Shown: positions 7,443-16,022 of the stretch, in pieces
Layout of the letters: each line of letters starts with the position of its first letter
Numbering within the stretch: position 1 is the stretch's first letter
NCBI GenBank assembly: GCA_017939025.1
Contig: JAGBAI010000133.1
Coordinates: 1 to 28,367, forward strand
Source: Oscillospiraceae bacterium
Lineage (GTDB): Bacteria > Bacillota_A > Clostridia > Oscillospirales > Oscillospiraceae
Direction of reading: 5' to 3'
Length of the DNA stretch: 28,367 nucleotides
Notes under the pieces: model-generated
What the model saw: the letters and a program-made list of their open reading frames with translations, nothing else
The model's database searches: none
What the model was told of the DNA's origin: nothing
Program-made: the position numbers and the translations under genes

Positions 7443-8462
7443 TCACCAGCTGAAACGGTAGACGGTTTCACTATGGTATTTCTCACCGGCTTTGACGATG
7501 GGCTGGGGCCAGTCGGAGTGGTGCAGGCAGTCAGGATAGAACTGGGTTTCCAGGGCAACGCCGGAGCGTTTGCCGTAATGGATGCCGCCTTTTCCGGCTT
7601 CATTCAGGAAATTACCGGCATAGAACTGGACACCGGGGCAGTCCGTATAGACAGTCATATTTCTGCCGGAAACAGGATCGGCAAGGTAAGCACAGGGATT
7701 GCAGAAAACCTCCCAGTTGTGGTCATAACCACCCTGCAGGTGCAGCGGCTCGTAATCCGCGCCAATGTCCTGGGAAATGGGTTTGGGGCTGCGGAAGTCC
7801 ATAGGTGTGCCTGCAACGTTTCTCAGTTCACCTGTGGGGATATTCTCGCTATCGTCGGGATTAAAGAACCGGCCGGGGATGGTCAGCAGTTGATCCATAG
7901 CAGAATCGGTTTGTTCGTGACCTGCCAGATTGAAATAGCTGTGGTTGGTGAAATTAAAAACAGTATCCTGGTCAGATACAGCATCGTACGCAATATGCAG
8001 GCCGCCGGTGGAGTCCAGAGAATAGGTGACACGGATTACGGCATTGCCGGGGAAGCCTTGGTCGCCGTGGGGACTGTGCAGCTCCAGCGTGACAGAGGAT
8101 TCTGTGTGGTCGATGGCTTTCCACAGCCGCTGGAAGAAGAAATCAGGACCGGAATGGAGATTGTTGTTGCCTTCATTCCGGGGCAGCTGCCAGGTGTTAC
8201 CGTTCAGTTCAAAAGCTGCACCCTTCAGACGGTTGGCATTGCGGCCCACAGTAGCGCCCAGGGCGGCACCGTTGGTGATCCGGTAGCCGTTGCAGTCGTC
8301 ATAACCCAGCACAACATCTGCAATATTTCCCTGTGCATCGGGAACCAGCAGCTTTACCAGGGCAGCACCGTAGTCAGTGACGGCTGCTGTCAGCTGACCA
8401 CAGGATATGGTGTACAGGGAGGCTTCCTCACCAGAGGGCAAAATGCCGAAAGTTTCTTTCAT
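7443..8462 (-). CDS. galM: aldose 1-epimerase (galactose mutarotase)
   Basis: 339-residue cytosolic enzyme that interconverts alpha and beta anomers of hexoses, feeding galactose into the Leloir pathway. Family landmarks are in their usual places: NNNLHSG with His103, FTNHSYFNLAGH with the catalytic His174, and SGVALETQFYPD with the catalytic base Glu305; length is normal. The ATG at 8462 follows AGGAG. An in-frame extension to 8555 covers the promoter and is not used. No other galactose genes are adjacent, so it is probably a stand-alone gene with its own promoter. Confidence 0.95.
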   Translation of the reverse strand: MKETFGILPSGEEASLYTISCGQLTAAVTDYGAALVKLLVPDAQGNIADVVLGYDDCNGYRITNGAALGATVGRNANRLKGAAFELNGNTWQLPRNEGNNNLHSGPDFFFQRLWKAIDHTESSVTLELHSPHGDQGFPGNAVIRVTYSLDSTGGLHIAYDAVSDQDTVFNFTNHSYFNLAGHEQTDSAMDQLLTIPGRFFNPDDSENIPTGELRNVAGTPMDFRSPKPISQDIGADYEPLHLQGGYDHNWEVFCNPCAYLADPVSGRNMTVYTDCPGVQFYAGNFLNEAGKGGIHYGKRSGVALETQFYPDCLHHSDWPQPIVKAGEKYHSETVYRFSW

Positions 8463-8526
8463 GATTATTTCTCCTTTCATTTTTCGCCGGGAAAAAAGGG
8501 GGATTATGTAAAGAATGCTTACAGAA

Positions 8527-8555
8527 ATTATACTATATTCTGTTTCTGTTTTCAA
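8527..8555 (-). promoter_or_regulatory. sigma-70 type promoter of galM
   Basis: On the minus strand TTGAAA (8550-8555), a 17-bp spacer and TATAAT (8527-8532) predict a transcript start about 58 nt before the galM ATG. The leader shows no clear operator. Confidence 0.75.
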
Positions 8556-8656
8556 ACCTTTCTTTCATGAAAACGAGAAAAAGAAAACTTTCCTGGTATG
8601 TATCTTTCCAAAAGCCGCGAGGGGAAAAGAGCAAGAAATTTGCCTTAAAATGGCGT

Positions 8657-8672
8657 ATACTATATTTGGTAG
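8657..8672 (+). promoter_or_regulatory. NrdR box 1 (distal) of nrdD
   Basis: ATACTATATTTGGTAG matches the NrdR consensus (roughly ACACWATATNTWGTGT) at most core positions. It lies just upstream of the -35 of the nrdD promoter, 32 bp before box 2, the spacing expected for the tandem sites bound by this repressor. Confidence 0.7.
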
Positions 8673-8679
8673 ATGGGAC

Positions 8680-8707
8680 TTGACAAAACCACAATATCTA
8701 GTATAAT
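8680..8707 (+). promoter_or_regulatory. sigma-70 type promoter of nrdD
   Basis: Perfect TTGACA (8680-8685) and perfect TATAAT (8702-8707) are separated by 16 bp. The NrdR box at 8689-8704 covers the spacer and most of the -10, so a bound repressor would block polymerase. Confidence 0.85.
8689..8704 (+). promoter_or_regulatory. NrdR box 2 (proximal) of nrdD
   Basis: CCACAATATCTAGTAT fits the NrdR consensus at nearly all conserved positions and overlaps the nrdD promoter core. Confidence 0.78.
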
Positions 8708-8758
8708 AGCTCGTGCATGAGAAAGTCAAACGGTTTAGAGTTCCAAGGAGGAAAGCCC

Positions 8759-10936
8759 ATGAAGATTATCAAGCGCAATGGCGCGGAAGTTGTTTTCGAC
8801 GAAGAGAAGATCCTGATGGCCGTGACCAAGGCCAACGAGGCTGTAGAAGAAAGTGTCCGCATGACTCCGCTGCAGATCCAGCGGATCACCCAGAGTGTCC
8901 AGATTGCCTGTGAGGAGATGGGCCGCAGCCCCTCTGTGGAAGAAATCCAGGATCTGGTGGAAAAGTCCATAATGGCCCATGGTGCCTTTGAGGTTGCCAA
9001 AGAATATATTACATATCGCTATATCCGTTCTCTGGCCCGCCAGTCCAACACTACGGATGACCGGATCCTGAGCCTCATTGAGTGCAACAACGAAGAGGTG
9101 AAGCAGGAGAACGCCAATAAAAATCCTACCATCAACGCTGTCCAGCGTGACTACATGGCAGGCGAAGTATCCAAGGACATCACTGCCCGGATCCTGCTGC
9201 CTAAGGAGATCGTGGCGGCCCATGAAGCTGGCATCATCCATTTCCATGACTCCGATTATTATGCCCAGCATATGCACAACTGTGACCTGGTGAATCTGGA
9301 GGACATGCTCCAGAATGGCACTGTCATTTCCGGCACCCTTATCGAGAAGCCCCATTCCTTCTCCACTGCCTGCAACATTGCTACCCAGATCATTGCCCAG
9401 GTGGCTTCCAATCAGTACGGCGGCCAGTCCATTTCCTTGACTCATCTGGCACCCTTTGTTCAGGTGAGCCGGGAAAAGATCCGTAAGACTGTGGAAAAGG
9501 AAATGCAGATTTTTGGCATTGCACCTTCTGAGGAGGCGATTTCCCAGGTCGTGGAAGACCGCTTAAGAGAAGAGGTACGCCGTGGTGTTCAGACCATCCA
9601 GTACCAGGTTGTTACCCTGATGACCACCAATGGCCAGGCTCCCTTTATCACGGTATTCATGTACCTGAACGAGGCCCGGAATGAGCAGGAGAAGAAGGAT
9701 CTGGCTATGATCATCGAAGAAACCCTTCGCCAGCGCTATGAAGGTGTCAAGAATGAGAAGGGAGTCTGGATCACCCCTGCTTTCCCCAAACTGATTTACG
9801 TTCTGGAAGAGGACAATGTCCGGGAGGGGACACCTTACTGGTATCTGACCCGCCTGGCTGCCCAGTGTACTGCCAAGCGGATGGTTCCTGACTACATCTC
9901 TGAAAAGAAGATGCTGGAATTAAAGGTGGATAAGAATGGCGAAGGCCATTGCTATACCTGCATGGGCTGCCGGTCCTTCCTGACCCCCTATGTGGATCCT
10001 GAGACCAATCAGCCCAAGTATTATGGCCGTTTCAACCAGGGTGTCATTACCATCAACCTGGTGGATGTGGCGCTGTCCTCCGGCCGGGATTATGACAAGT
10101 TCTGGAAGATCTTTGACGAGCGTCTGGAGCTGTGCCACCAGGGCCTGCTGTGCCGTCATGAGCGGCTGAAGGGCACTTTGTCCGATGCGGCTCCCATTCT
10201 GTGGCAGTACGGTGCGTTGGCGAGACTTCCCAAGGGTGAGCCCATTGACAAGCTGCTCTACGGTGGCTACTCCACCATTTCTCTGGGCTATGCGGGCCTT
10301 TACGAGTGTGTTAAGTACATGACCGGTAAATCTCACACTGATGCGGAGGCCAAGCCCTTTGCGCTGAAAGTCATGCAGCATATGAATGATGCCTGTAAGG
10401 GCTGGAAGGCTATGCACAACATTGACTTCTCTCTCTATGGGACTCCTCTGGAATCCACTACCTATAAATTTGCCAAGTGCCTGCAGAATCGTTTCGGCAT
10501 GATCCCTGGCATTACCGACAAGAGCTATATTACCAATTCCTATCATGTCCATGTTTCTGAAGAAATGGATGCGTTCACCAAGCTGAGCTTTGAGGCAGAG
10601 TTCCAGCAGCTGTCTCCCGGCGGTGCCATTTCTTATGTGGAAGTGCCCAACATGCAGCAGAACATTGACGCGGTTCTGGAGGTGATGCAGTTCATCTATG
10701 ACAACATCATGTATGCTGAGCTGAATACCAAGTCCGACTACTGCCAGTGCTGTGGATTTGATGGCGAAATTGAGATCCGTGAAGATGACGGCAAGCTCAT
10801 CTGGGTCTGTCCCCAGTGCGGCAACACCGATCAGAACAAGATGAACGTGGCCCGCCGTACCTGCGGCTACATCGGCACCCAGTATTGGAATCAGGGAAGA
10901 ACTCAAGAGATCAGAGACAGAGTGCTGCATCTGTAA
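8759..10936 (+). CDS. nrdD: anaerobic ribonucleoside-triphosphate reductase (class III)
   Basis: 725-residue glycyl-radical enzyme making deoxynucleotides without oxygen. An ATP-cone domain (about residues 1-95, beginning MKIIKRNG) gives allosteric control. The long catalytic barrel contains the CYTCMGCRS cysteines. Near the end are two CxxC pairs (CQCC and CPQC) that bind zinc, and the C-terminal RRTCGYIG motif carries the radical glycine (about Gly703). The ATG at 8759 has AAGGAGG before it; an in-frame ATG at 8717 lies only 10 nt after the -10 and is unlikely. The activase nrdG, usually next door, is not present; the next gene is rpoN after a terminator. NrdR-type control is indicated by the promoter. 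Confidence 0.97.
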   Translation: MKIIKRNGAEVVFDEEKILMAVTKANEAVEESVRMTPLQIQRITQSVQIACEEMGRSPSVEEIQDLVEKSIMAHGAFEVAKEYITYRYIRSLARQSNTTDDRILSLIECNNEEVKQENANKNPTINAVQRDYMAGEVSKDITARILLPKEIVAAHEAGIIHFHDSDYYAQHMHNCDLVNLEDMLQNGTVISGTLIEKPHSFSTACNIATQIIAQVASNQYGGQSISLTHLAPFVQVSREKIRKTVEKEMQIFGIAPSEEAISQVVEDRLREEVRRGVQTIQYQVVTLMTTNGQAPFITVFMYLNEARNEQEKKDLAMIIEETLRQRYEGVKNEKGVWITPAFPKLIYVLEEDNVREGTPYWYLTRLAAQCTAKRMVPDYISEKKMLELKVDKNGEGHCYTCMGCRSFLTPYVDPETNQPKYYGRFNQGVITINLVDVALSSGRDYDKFWKIFDERLELCHQGLLCRHERLKGTLSDAAPILWQYGALARLPKGEPIDKLLYGGYSTISLGYAGLYECVKYMTGKSHTDAEAKPFALKVMQHMNDACKGWKAMHNIDFSLYGTPLESTTYKFAKCLQNRFGMIPGITDKSYITNSYHVHVSEEMDAFTKLSFEAEFQQLSPGGAISYVEVPNMQQNIDAVLEVMQFIYDNIMYAELNTKSDYCQCCGFDGEIEIREDDGKLIWVCPQCGNTDQNKMNVARRTCGYIGTQYWNQGRTQEIRDRVLHL

Positions 10937-10974
10937 GGCGTGCGTCAATTTATTTCCGTAGACAAAAAAAACGT

Positions 10975-11015
10975 AAGCGGTATCTGGGAAAAATGCCAGA
11001 TACCGCTTGCTTTTT
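10975..11015 (+). terminator. intrinsic terminator of nrdD
   Basis: A perfect 13-bp GC-rich stem (10975-10987 with 10996-11008), an 8-nt A-rich loop, and GCTTTTT after it. It separates nrdD from the rpoN unit. Confidence 0.9.
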
Positions 11016-11063
11016 ATTCTGAAAGCTTTTAAAACTGCCGGAAGGCCGGAAGATGCTTTCCTT

Positions 11064-11080
11064 TTGGCACGAATTTTGCT
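11064..11080 (+). promoter_or_regulatory. sigma-54 (-24/-12) promoter of rpoN
   Basis: TTGGCAC-N5-TTGCT matches the sigma-54 consensus TGGCAC-N5-TTGCW exactly, with GG and GC correctly spaced. The expected start is about 12 bp further on, leaving a short leader before the GTG at 11109. A TACAAT at 11080-11085 could be a weak sigma-70 -10 giving basal expression. A small dyad GGAAG-ATG-CTTTCC (11048-11061) touches the -24 side. Confidence 0.88.
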
Positions 11081-11108
11081 ACAATTATGAATGAAAGGAG
11101 GGAGCACT

Positions 11109-12395
11109 GTGGGAAACGGAGAAATTCATGCGTCAACCAATTTAAGAATGGAACATTCCTTTTACCTCAGCCCCAAAATGCTGAACTCCCTCCACATTCT
11201 TCAGATGGACAGCCTCTCTCTGGAAAAGCATATCGCGGAGCAGGTTCTGGAAAATCCAGTGCTGGAATATCCGGCGGCCTATAGGAAACAACCACAGAAG
11301 ATTTCCTGGGAGGAGATTCTGCATGGGGACTCCGGAGGCTATGATACGCTGGAATTTTTTCTGCAGGATCAGCTGTCCCGTCTGAAGCTGCCGCCGAAAA
11401 TACGAAATTTCTGCAGGATGTTGACACGCTTTGTCGATGGGAACGGTTATTTGCAGACAGAAGGGATCCCGGAATCCTGTCTGAACAGTCCTTTATTTCC
11501 CCAAGCCTTACAGACCCTGCAATCTCTGGAGCCACCGGGTGTCTGTGCCAGAGATTTAAAAGAATGTCTTCTTTTACAACTGCAGCGGATTGATCAGGAT
11601 CATCCTCTGGCAGCGGTGCTGATCGATAACTATCTGGAGGATGTGTCCAAACGTAGCTTTGCGAAAATTTTAAAGGCAACAGGTGCTCCGCTGGAAGAAC
11701 TGCAGGATGCACTGCAGATCATCCTGCAGCTGAATCCCAGGCCTGGTGCCGCTTTCATCAGCCGCAATAAAACGGCTTATCTGCATCCAGATTTTATTTT
11801 GTCTGTGCAGGATGACCATATTGAGGTCATCCAGGAGGAACGGTCTTTTCCAAGTCTTGCCATCAGTGATTATTACATGAAGCTATACCGCACAACAGAG
11901 GATCCGGAGGTCAGGCAGTATCTGCAGGAGCGCGTAACCGCGGCAAAGCAGCTGGTAATGAGTTTGGAAAACCGGAAAACAACAACACGGCGGTGCCTGG
12001 AAGCGATTTTGCAGTTTCAGAAGGGCTTTTTCCTGAACCCCAGCCGCCAGCTGGTGCCGTTGACGCTGGAAAAAGTGGCCCGGGCGGTGGATTTACATAG
12101 TTCCACCGTCAGTCGGGCCATCAGCGGTAAGTATCTGGAATTTGAAGGAAAAGTATATCCATTGAAGAAATTCTTTGCCCGGAGTATCCGGGATACGGGG
12201 GAACAGGTGGTTGCAAGCCAGATCCGGGAGCTGATCCGTCAGATCATTGGCAACGAAGATCCCAACGCCCCCATGTCAGATCAGCAGATCGTATGGCTCC
12301 TGCAACAAAGTGGCAATTCTGTATCCCGCAGAACCGTGGCGAAATACAGGGAGCAAATGGGGATCCTTTCCTCCAAGCAAAGGAGAAAACTATGA
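11109..12395 (+). CDS. rpoN: RNA polymerase sigma-54 factor
   Basis: 428 residues, slightly short for the family. The N-terminal activator-interaction region carries the expected repeated Leu/Gln pattern (LSPKMLNSLHILQMD). The central core-binding domain follows. The C-terminal part has a helix-turn-helix around LHSSTVSRAISGKY and the RpoN box SRRTVAKYRE (about residues 406-415), which reads the -24 element. I chose the GTG at 11109 because AAGGAGGG lies 6 nt before it; the ATG at 11091 has no site. It shares an ATGA with the kinase gene and forms one unit with kinase and activator. It would direct both -24/-12 promoters in this window, including its own. Confidence 0.95.
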   Translation: MGNGEIHASTNLRMEHSFYLSPKMLNSLHILQMDSLSLEKHIAEQVLENPVLEYPAAYRKQPQKISWEEILHGDSGGYDTLEFFLQDQLSRLKLPPKIRNFCRMLTRFVDGNGYLQTEGIPESCLNSPLFPQALQTLQSLEPPGVCARDLKECLLLQLQRIDQDHPLAAVLIDNYLEDVSKRSFAKILKATGAPLEELQDALQIILQLNPRPGAAFISRNKTAYLHPDFILSVQDDHIEVIQEERSFPSLAISDYYMKLYRTTEDPEVRQYLQERVTAAKQLVMSLENRKTTTRRCLEAILQFQKGFFLNPSRQLVPLTLEKVARAVDLHSSTVSRAISGKYLEFEGKVYPLKKFFARSIRDTGEQVVASQIRELIRQIIGNEDPNAPMSDQQIVWLLQQSGNSVSRRTVAKYREQMGILSSKQRRKL

Positions 12396-14383
12396 AACGA
12401 ATGTGTATGATCCTGCTTGTGCTTGTAATGATGGTGCCGCTTTTTTCTATGGATGCCAGGGCTGCCCATAAAACGGAAACGCTGCGGATCGCCTACGAGC
12501 AGGATGATCCATACTATGCCTACAGCAATGGAAATGGGGAAAGCGTTGGCCTCCATGTGGATATTTTGAAGGCGATTGCTGCGGAGATGGATATTGCCAT
12601 GATCGAATACCATCCCAAATGCAGCATCCGGGAATGTATCCTGGCGCTGGAAAATGGCGAGGTGGACGCGGTTCTGGGTTTTCCTATGCTGTATGACGGG
12701 GATACCTCCAATGTGATGATCTCGTCGGAGATCAATACTATCGATCTTTGCATGATGGCTTCTCAGGAAACTGCCACCGCGATCCTTTCCGGAGAGCGGG
12801 AAAGTTATACTGCGGTTTTTGAGCATAATATCAACAACTACCAGATCGTCTCCAATTTGGGTGCCAGGTTGTATTTTGTTGTGGATACCCAGGCAGAACT
12901 GGTGGATTCTGTACTGGAAGGAAAGGCCCAGGTGATGGTCTGCGATGAGAACTGTGTTGCGGCCATTTTGAATGAGCGGGAGCTGGGGGATGATTTTCAG
13001 GTCATCCGAAGCAATATTACCACCGTCGGTTATGCTATAGCTGTCCGAAAAGGCGCGGACAGTTTGCTCCGGGCCATCAATGACGGGCTGATCCGGATCC
13101 GTATGAGCGGACAATATGAGCAGATCCTGCGCCGTTGGAGCAAGGGTACCGTGGATCCGGAGGTTCTGATCCGGAATGTGATGCTTATTGCTGGGGCGGC
13201 ATTTGTGGTGGTGCTGGTGTATTTCTGCTTCAGCTGGCGTTTGCGGAAGATTTTGAAGCTGAAGATCACGGAAGTCCGGGGAGAACTGGCAAACCGGATG
13301 CAGCAGCTTCAATATGAAAGTCATCTGCGCAATCAGATCATTGAATATGCCCCCAGCATGATGATCCTGTGCGATATTCAAGAAAAGACGATTCTGATGA
13401 ATGCGGCTGCCCGGAAACTTACCGGCTTTGCGGACGGAGAAGGCTCCGGCCTGCCGGTGCAGACGATACCGGTGGTTGGAGATCTGGTAAAACTGGCGCT
13501 GCGGCAGGCGGGGCTTGAGCAAATGGGACAGATTGAGAATATTCTGGTGGGTTACCGCCAGGAAAAGGGAGAAAAGCGCAGCTATCAGTGCACCATCATC
13601 GAGGCCCGTATCAGCAATCTGGGCAGCGGCTTTTTGCTGATTATTGCGGATGTGACAGAAGCGGAGACGAAGAAACAGGAACTGATCGAAAAGGAAAAAA
13701 GTGTGGCCCTTTCCCGTCTGGTGGCAGGCATTGCCCATGAAATCAAAAATCCTTTGACCGGAATCCAGAATTTTGCAGATCTGATCATTACAGAACGGGA
13801 CAATCCGGAATTCTGGGGGTATTTTGCGGAATATGTGCCCAAAGAAATTAACCGGATCAGCAAGCTGATTGAGAGTCTGATGCACTATGCCCGTCCGGCC
13901 AAGGGCGTCAAGACACCTACAGAGGCGGCGCAGCTGGTGCGGGAGAGCATGTATTTGCTGAACACGGCGGCTTCCTCTGCGGCTATCCGGGTGAATGTGG
14001 AGCTGGAAGATGGTCTGATGATCTTTGTAGAACGGGATCGGATCAAGCAGGTGCTGATCAATGTTCTGTTGAACAGCCTGGAAGCTGTGGAGACGCGCCT
14101 GAAACAGGAGGGGCGGGAACGGATCTATGGAATTATGGTATCCGTATTCCGGCAGCAAGGCCATGTGCTGATCCGGGTTGAGGATCAGGGAAACGGTATG
14201 GATGAAGAGGAACTGCAATCGTGTATGGATCCCTTCTATACAACAAAAGAAAAGGGGACAGGTCTTGGGTTGGCGATATCACGGCAGTTTGTCCAGGAGA
14301 ATGGCGGCACCATGACCATCGACAGTATCCCGGGAGAAGGAACCAGTATTGTGCTTCGGTTCAAGGAGATGGACTATGAATAA
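12392..14383 (+). CDS. membrane sensor histidine kinase with extracytoplasmic solute-binding-like domain (NtrB-like)
   Basis: 663 residues. A signal or anchor helix (1-22) is followed by a domain of about 235 residues resembling bacterial extracellular solute-binding proteins family 3 (ETLRIAYEQDDPYYAY at its start). Then come a membrane helix (about 262-283), a PAS-like domain (about 310-425), a HisKA box with the phosphorylated His449 in AGIAHEIKNPLTG, and an ATPase domain with N box NVLLNSLEAV, DQGNGM and GTGLGLAI. It probably senses an outside ligand such as an amino acid or peptide and phosphorylates the activator next to it. The ATG at 12392 overlaps the rpoN stop; AGGAG precedes it. 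Ligand identity is unknown. Confidence 0.93.
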   Translation: MKRMCMILLVLVMMVPLFSMDARAAHKTETLRIAYEQDDPYYAYSNGNGESVGLHVDILKAIAAEMDIAMIEYHPKCSIRECILALENGEVDAVLGFPMLYDGDTSNVMISSEINTIDLCMMASQETATAILSGERESYTAVFEHNINNYQIVSNLGARLYFVVDTQAELVDSVLEGKAQVMVCDENCVAAILNERELGDDFQVIRSNITTVGYAIAVRKGADSLLRAINDGLIRIRMSGQYEQILRRWSKGTVDPEVLIRNVMLIAGAAFVVVLVYFCFSWRLRKILKLKITEVRGELANRMQQLQYESHLRNQIIEYAPSMMILCDIQEKTILMNAAARKLTGFADGEGSGLPVQTIPVVGDLVKLALRQAGLEQMGQIENILVGYRQEKGEKRSYQCTIIEARISNLGSGFLLIIADVTEAETKKQELIEKEKSVALSRLVAGIAHEIKNPLTGIQNFADLIITERDNPEFWGYFAEYVPKEINRISKLIESLMHYARPAKGVKTPTEAAQLVRESMYLLNTAASSAAIRVNVELEDGLMIFVERDRIKQVLINVLLNSLEAVETRLKQEGRERIYGIMVSVFRQQGHVLIRVEDQGNGMDEEELQSCMDPFYTTKEKGTGLGLAISRQFVQENGGTMTIDSIPGEGTSIVLRFKEMDYE

Positions 14384-15746
14384 GAGAATTTTGATCATCG
14401 ATGATGAACCCAGTATCTGCGTGACACTGGCAATGGCGCTGGGAAAGAAATACGCAACGCAGTATAAGCTCAACGCCAGGGATGGACTGAACCTGTTGAA
14501 ATCCAAAGACTTTGATCTGGTGCTGCTGGATCTGAAGATCGGAATGACCAATGGATTGGACGTTCTGAAGGAGATCAAAGCATACGATCCGGCCATTGCC
14601 GTGATCATCATTACAGCCTTTGGCTCCATTGATACCACCATTGAAGCCATGCGTGCCGGTGCCTATACTTATGTGACGAAGCCGCTGCGGATCGAAGAAC
14701 TGCAGCTGCACATTGAACAGGCTCTGCGTGTGGCAGAACTGGAGGAAAAAGTTACGCACTTGCGTACAGAAATCGAGCATCAGTATAATTATTATGGGAT
14801 GATCGGTAAAAGTGAGGGCATGAAACGGGTTTTTTCTCTGATCGATAAGGTGAAAGACTCCAATGTCAGCGTGCTGATCTCCGGTGAGAGCGGTTCCGGT
14901 AAAGAACTGGTGGCCCGGGCCATCCACTATTCCGGTCCCCGACGGGGTAAAAATTTTGTGGCGGTGAACTGCGCTGCTATTCCGGAGACCCTTCTGGAAG
15001 ATGAAATGTTCGGTCATGTGAAGGGTTCCTTCACCGGTGCCATCGCCACGAAAAAGGGACGCTTTGAACAGGCGGACGGTGGAACCCTGTTTCTTGATGA
15101 AATCGGTGATATGCCTCTTGCCATGCAGGCAAAGCTGCTGCGGGTCTTGCAGGAAAAGCGCTATACCCCTCTGGGCAGTGAGGAAGAACGGGAGGTGGAT
15201 GTCCGGGTGATCGCGGCAACGAACCGGGATATCCGTCAGATGATCGGGGAAGGGACTTTTCGGCAGGATCTGTTTTACCGGCTGAATGTGGTAGGAATCC
15301 CGATCCCTCCGCTTCGGGAACGGCAGGATGATATCCACAGCCTCTGTGACTATTTCCTGGGGAAATTCTCCCGGGAGCAGAATAAGCCTGCTGTGGCTTT
15401 GTCACCGAAGGTGGAGCAGCTTTTGATGGAATATGGTTTTCCCGGCAATGTCCGGCAACTGGCCAATGTGCTGGAATATGCGCTGATCGTCTGTGATGGG
15501 AAAGAGATCCAGATCGCTGATCTGCCGGAGGAACTGCGTAAAGGAGAGAAAGCCTGTGCCTCCGCCGAACAGGGAGAGGAAAACGGCCGGATCGACGTTT
15601 CGGGCAAGACCATGAAGGAAATCGAAAAGCAGGTGATCCTTGCCCGTCTGGAGGAATTTGGCGGACACCAGCAGAAAACTGCCAATTCTCTTGGCATCAG
15701 CGAACGGAGTCTTCGGAACAAGCTGAACGAGTACCGACAGCAATAA
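14376..15746 (+). CDS. NtrC-family sigma-54-dependent response regulator
   Basis: 456 residues in the classic three-part layout. The receiver domain has Asp9/Asp10, phospho-acceptor Asp52, Thr80 and Lys102. The AAA+ domain has Walker A GESGSGKE (170-177), a GSFTGA loop (217-222, the GAFTGA motif with Ser for Ala) that contacts sigma-54, and Walker B LFLDEIGD (about 238-245). A Fis-type helix-turn-helix closes the protein ([15 protein letters not shown]). The ATG at 14376 overlaps the kinase end by 8 bp, supporting a cognate pair. It should open promoter complexes at the -24/-12 promoter before the binding-protein gene and perhaps at that of rpoN. A long intrinsic terminator follows. Confidence 0.96.
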   Translation: MNKRILIIDDEPSICVTLAMALGKKYATQYKLNARDGLNLLKSKDFDLVLLDLKIGMTNGLDVLKEIKAYDPAIAVIIITAFGSIDTTIEAMRAGAYTYVTKPLRIEELQLHIEQALRVAELEEKVTHLRTEIEHQYNYYGMIGKSEGMKRVFSLIDKVKDSNVSVLISGESGSGKELVARAIHYSGPRRGKNFVAVNCAAIPETLLEDEMFGHVKGSFTGAIATKKGRFEQADGGTLFLDEIGDMPLAMQAKLLRVLQEKRYTPLGSEEEREVDVRVIAATNRDIRQMIGEGTFRQDLFYRLNVVGIPIPPLRERQDDIHSLCDYFLGKFSREQNKPAVALSPKVEQLLMEYGFPGNVRQLANVLEYALIVCDGKEIQIADLPEELRKGEKACASAEQGEENGRIDVSGKTMKEIEKQVILARLEEFGGHQQKTANSLGISERSLRNKLNEYRQQ

Positions 15747-15750
15747 TGGC

Positions 15751-15797
15751 AAAACGGCAAATTTTTCCGACACGTACCGGCAAAATTTGCCGTTTTT
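15751..15797 (+). terminator. intrinsic terminator of the rpoN-kinase-regulator unit
   Basis: A perfect 15-bp stem (15751-15765 with 15782-15796) with a 16-nt loop. The T-run is contained in the end of the stem (GCCGTTTTTCT). A-rich on the left side, it could also act in the other direction. Confidence 0.85.
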
Positions 15798-15871
15798 CTG
15801 TATTGGGAAAGGTTGCCTTCCTACAAAATCGGGGGATTATCCATGTAAGGACCAAGCAGAGCAGGAGTCTG

Positions 15872-15893
15872 ACAGGTAAAATTTCTGGCCTGT
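15872..15893. promoter_or_regulatory. candidate enhancer (activator-binding) dyad
   Basis: ACAGG-N12-CCTGT lies about 75-95 bp upstream of the -12 element, a usual distance for NtrC-type binding sites. A second dyad, GGAAAGG-TTG-CCTTCC, is at 15806-15821. Assignment is by symmetry and position only. Confidence 0.4.
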
Positions 15894-15950
15894 ATTTTCA
15901 GGATGATAAATATTTTTTTAATTTTTGATTTTTTCGTATTTTGGCATATT

Positions 15951-15967
15951 TTGGCACGGACTTTGCT
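15951..15967 (+). promoter_or_regulatory. sigma-54 (-24/-12) promoter of the peptide-utilisation operon
   Basis: TTGGCAC-N5-TTGCT is again an exact match to the sigma-54 consensus. Predicted start is near 15978, giving a leader of about 45 nt before the ATG at 16023. The AT-rich segment just upstream (about 15905-15950) would favour DNA bending. Confidence 0.92.
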
Positions 15968-16022
15968 ACTTAATTAATTAAGAGGCAACCGCTTCTGAAA
16001 ACAACATTAGGAGGAAAAACGT

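Noticed and set aside
12281..14218. Long open frame on the minus strand (645 codons) opposite the histidine kinase gene
   Set aside because: Low-complexity His/Gln/Leu-rich reading antisense to a well-supported kinase; no ribosome site, and the composition is that of a codon-bias shadow.
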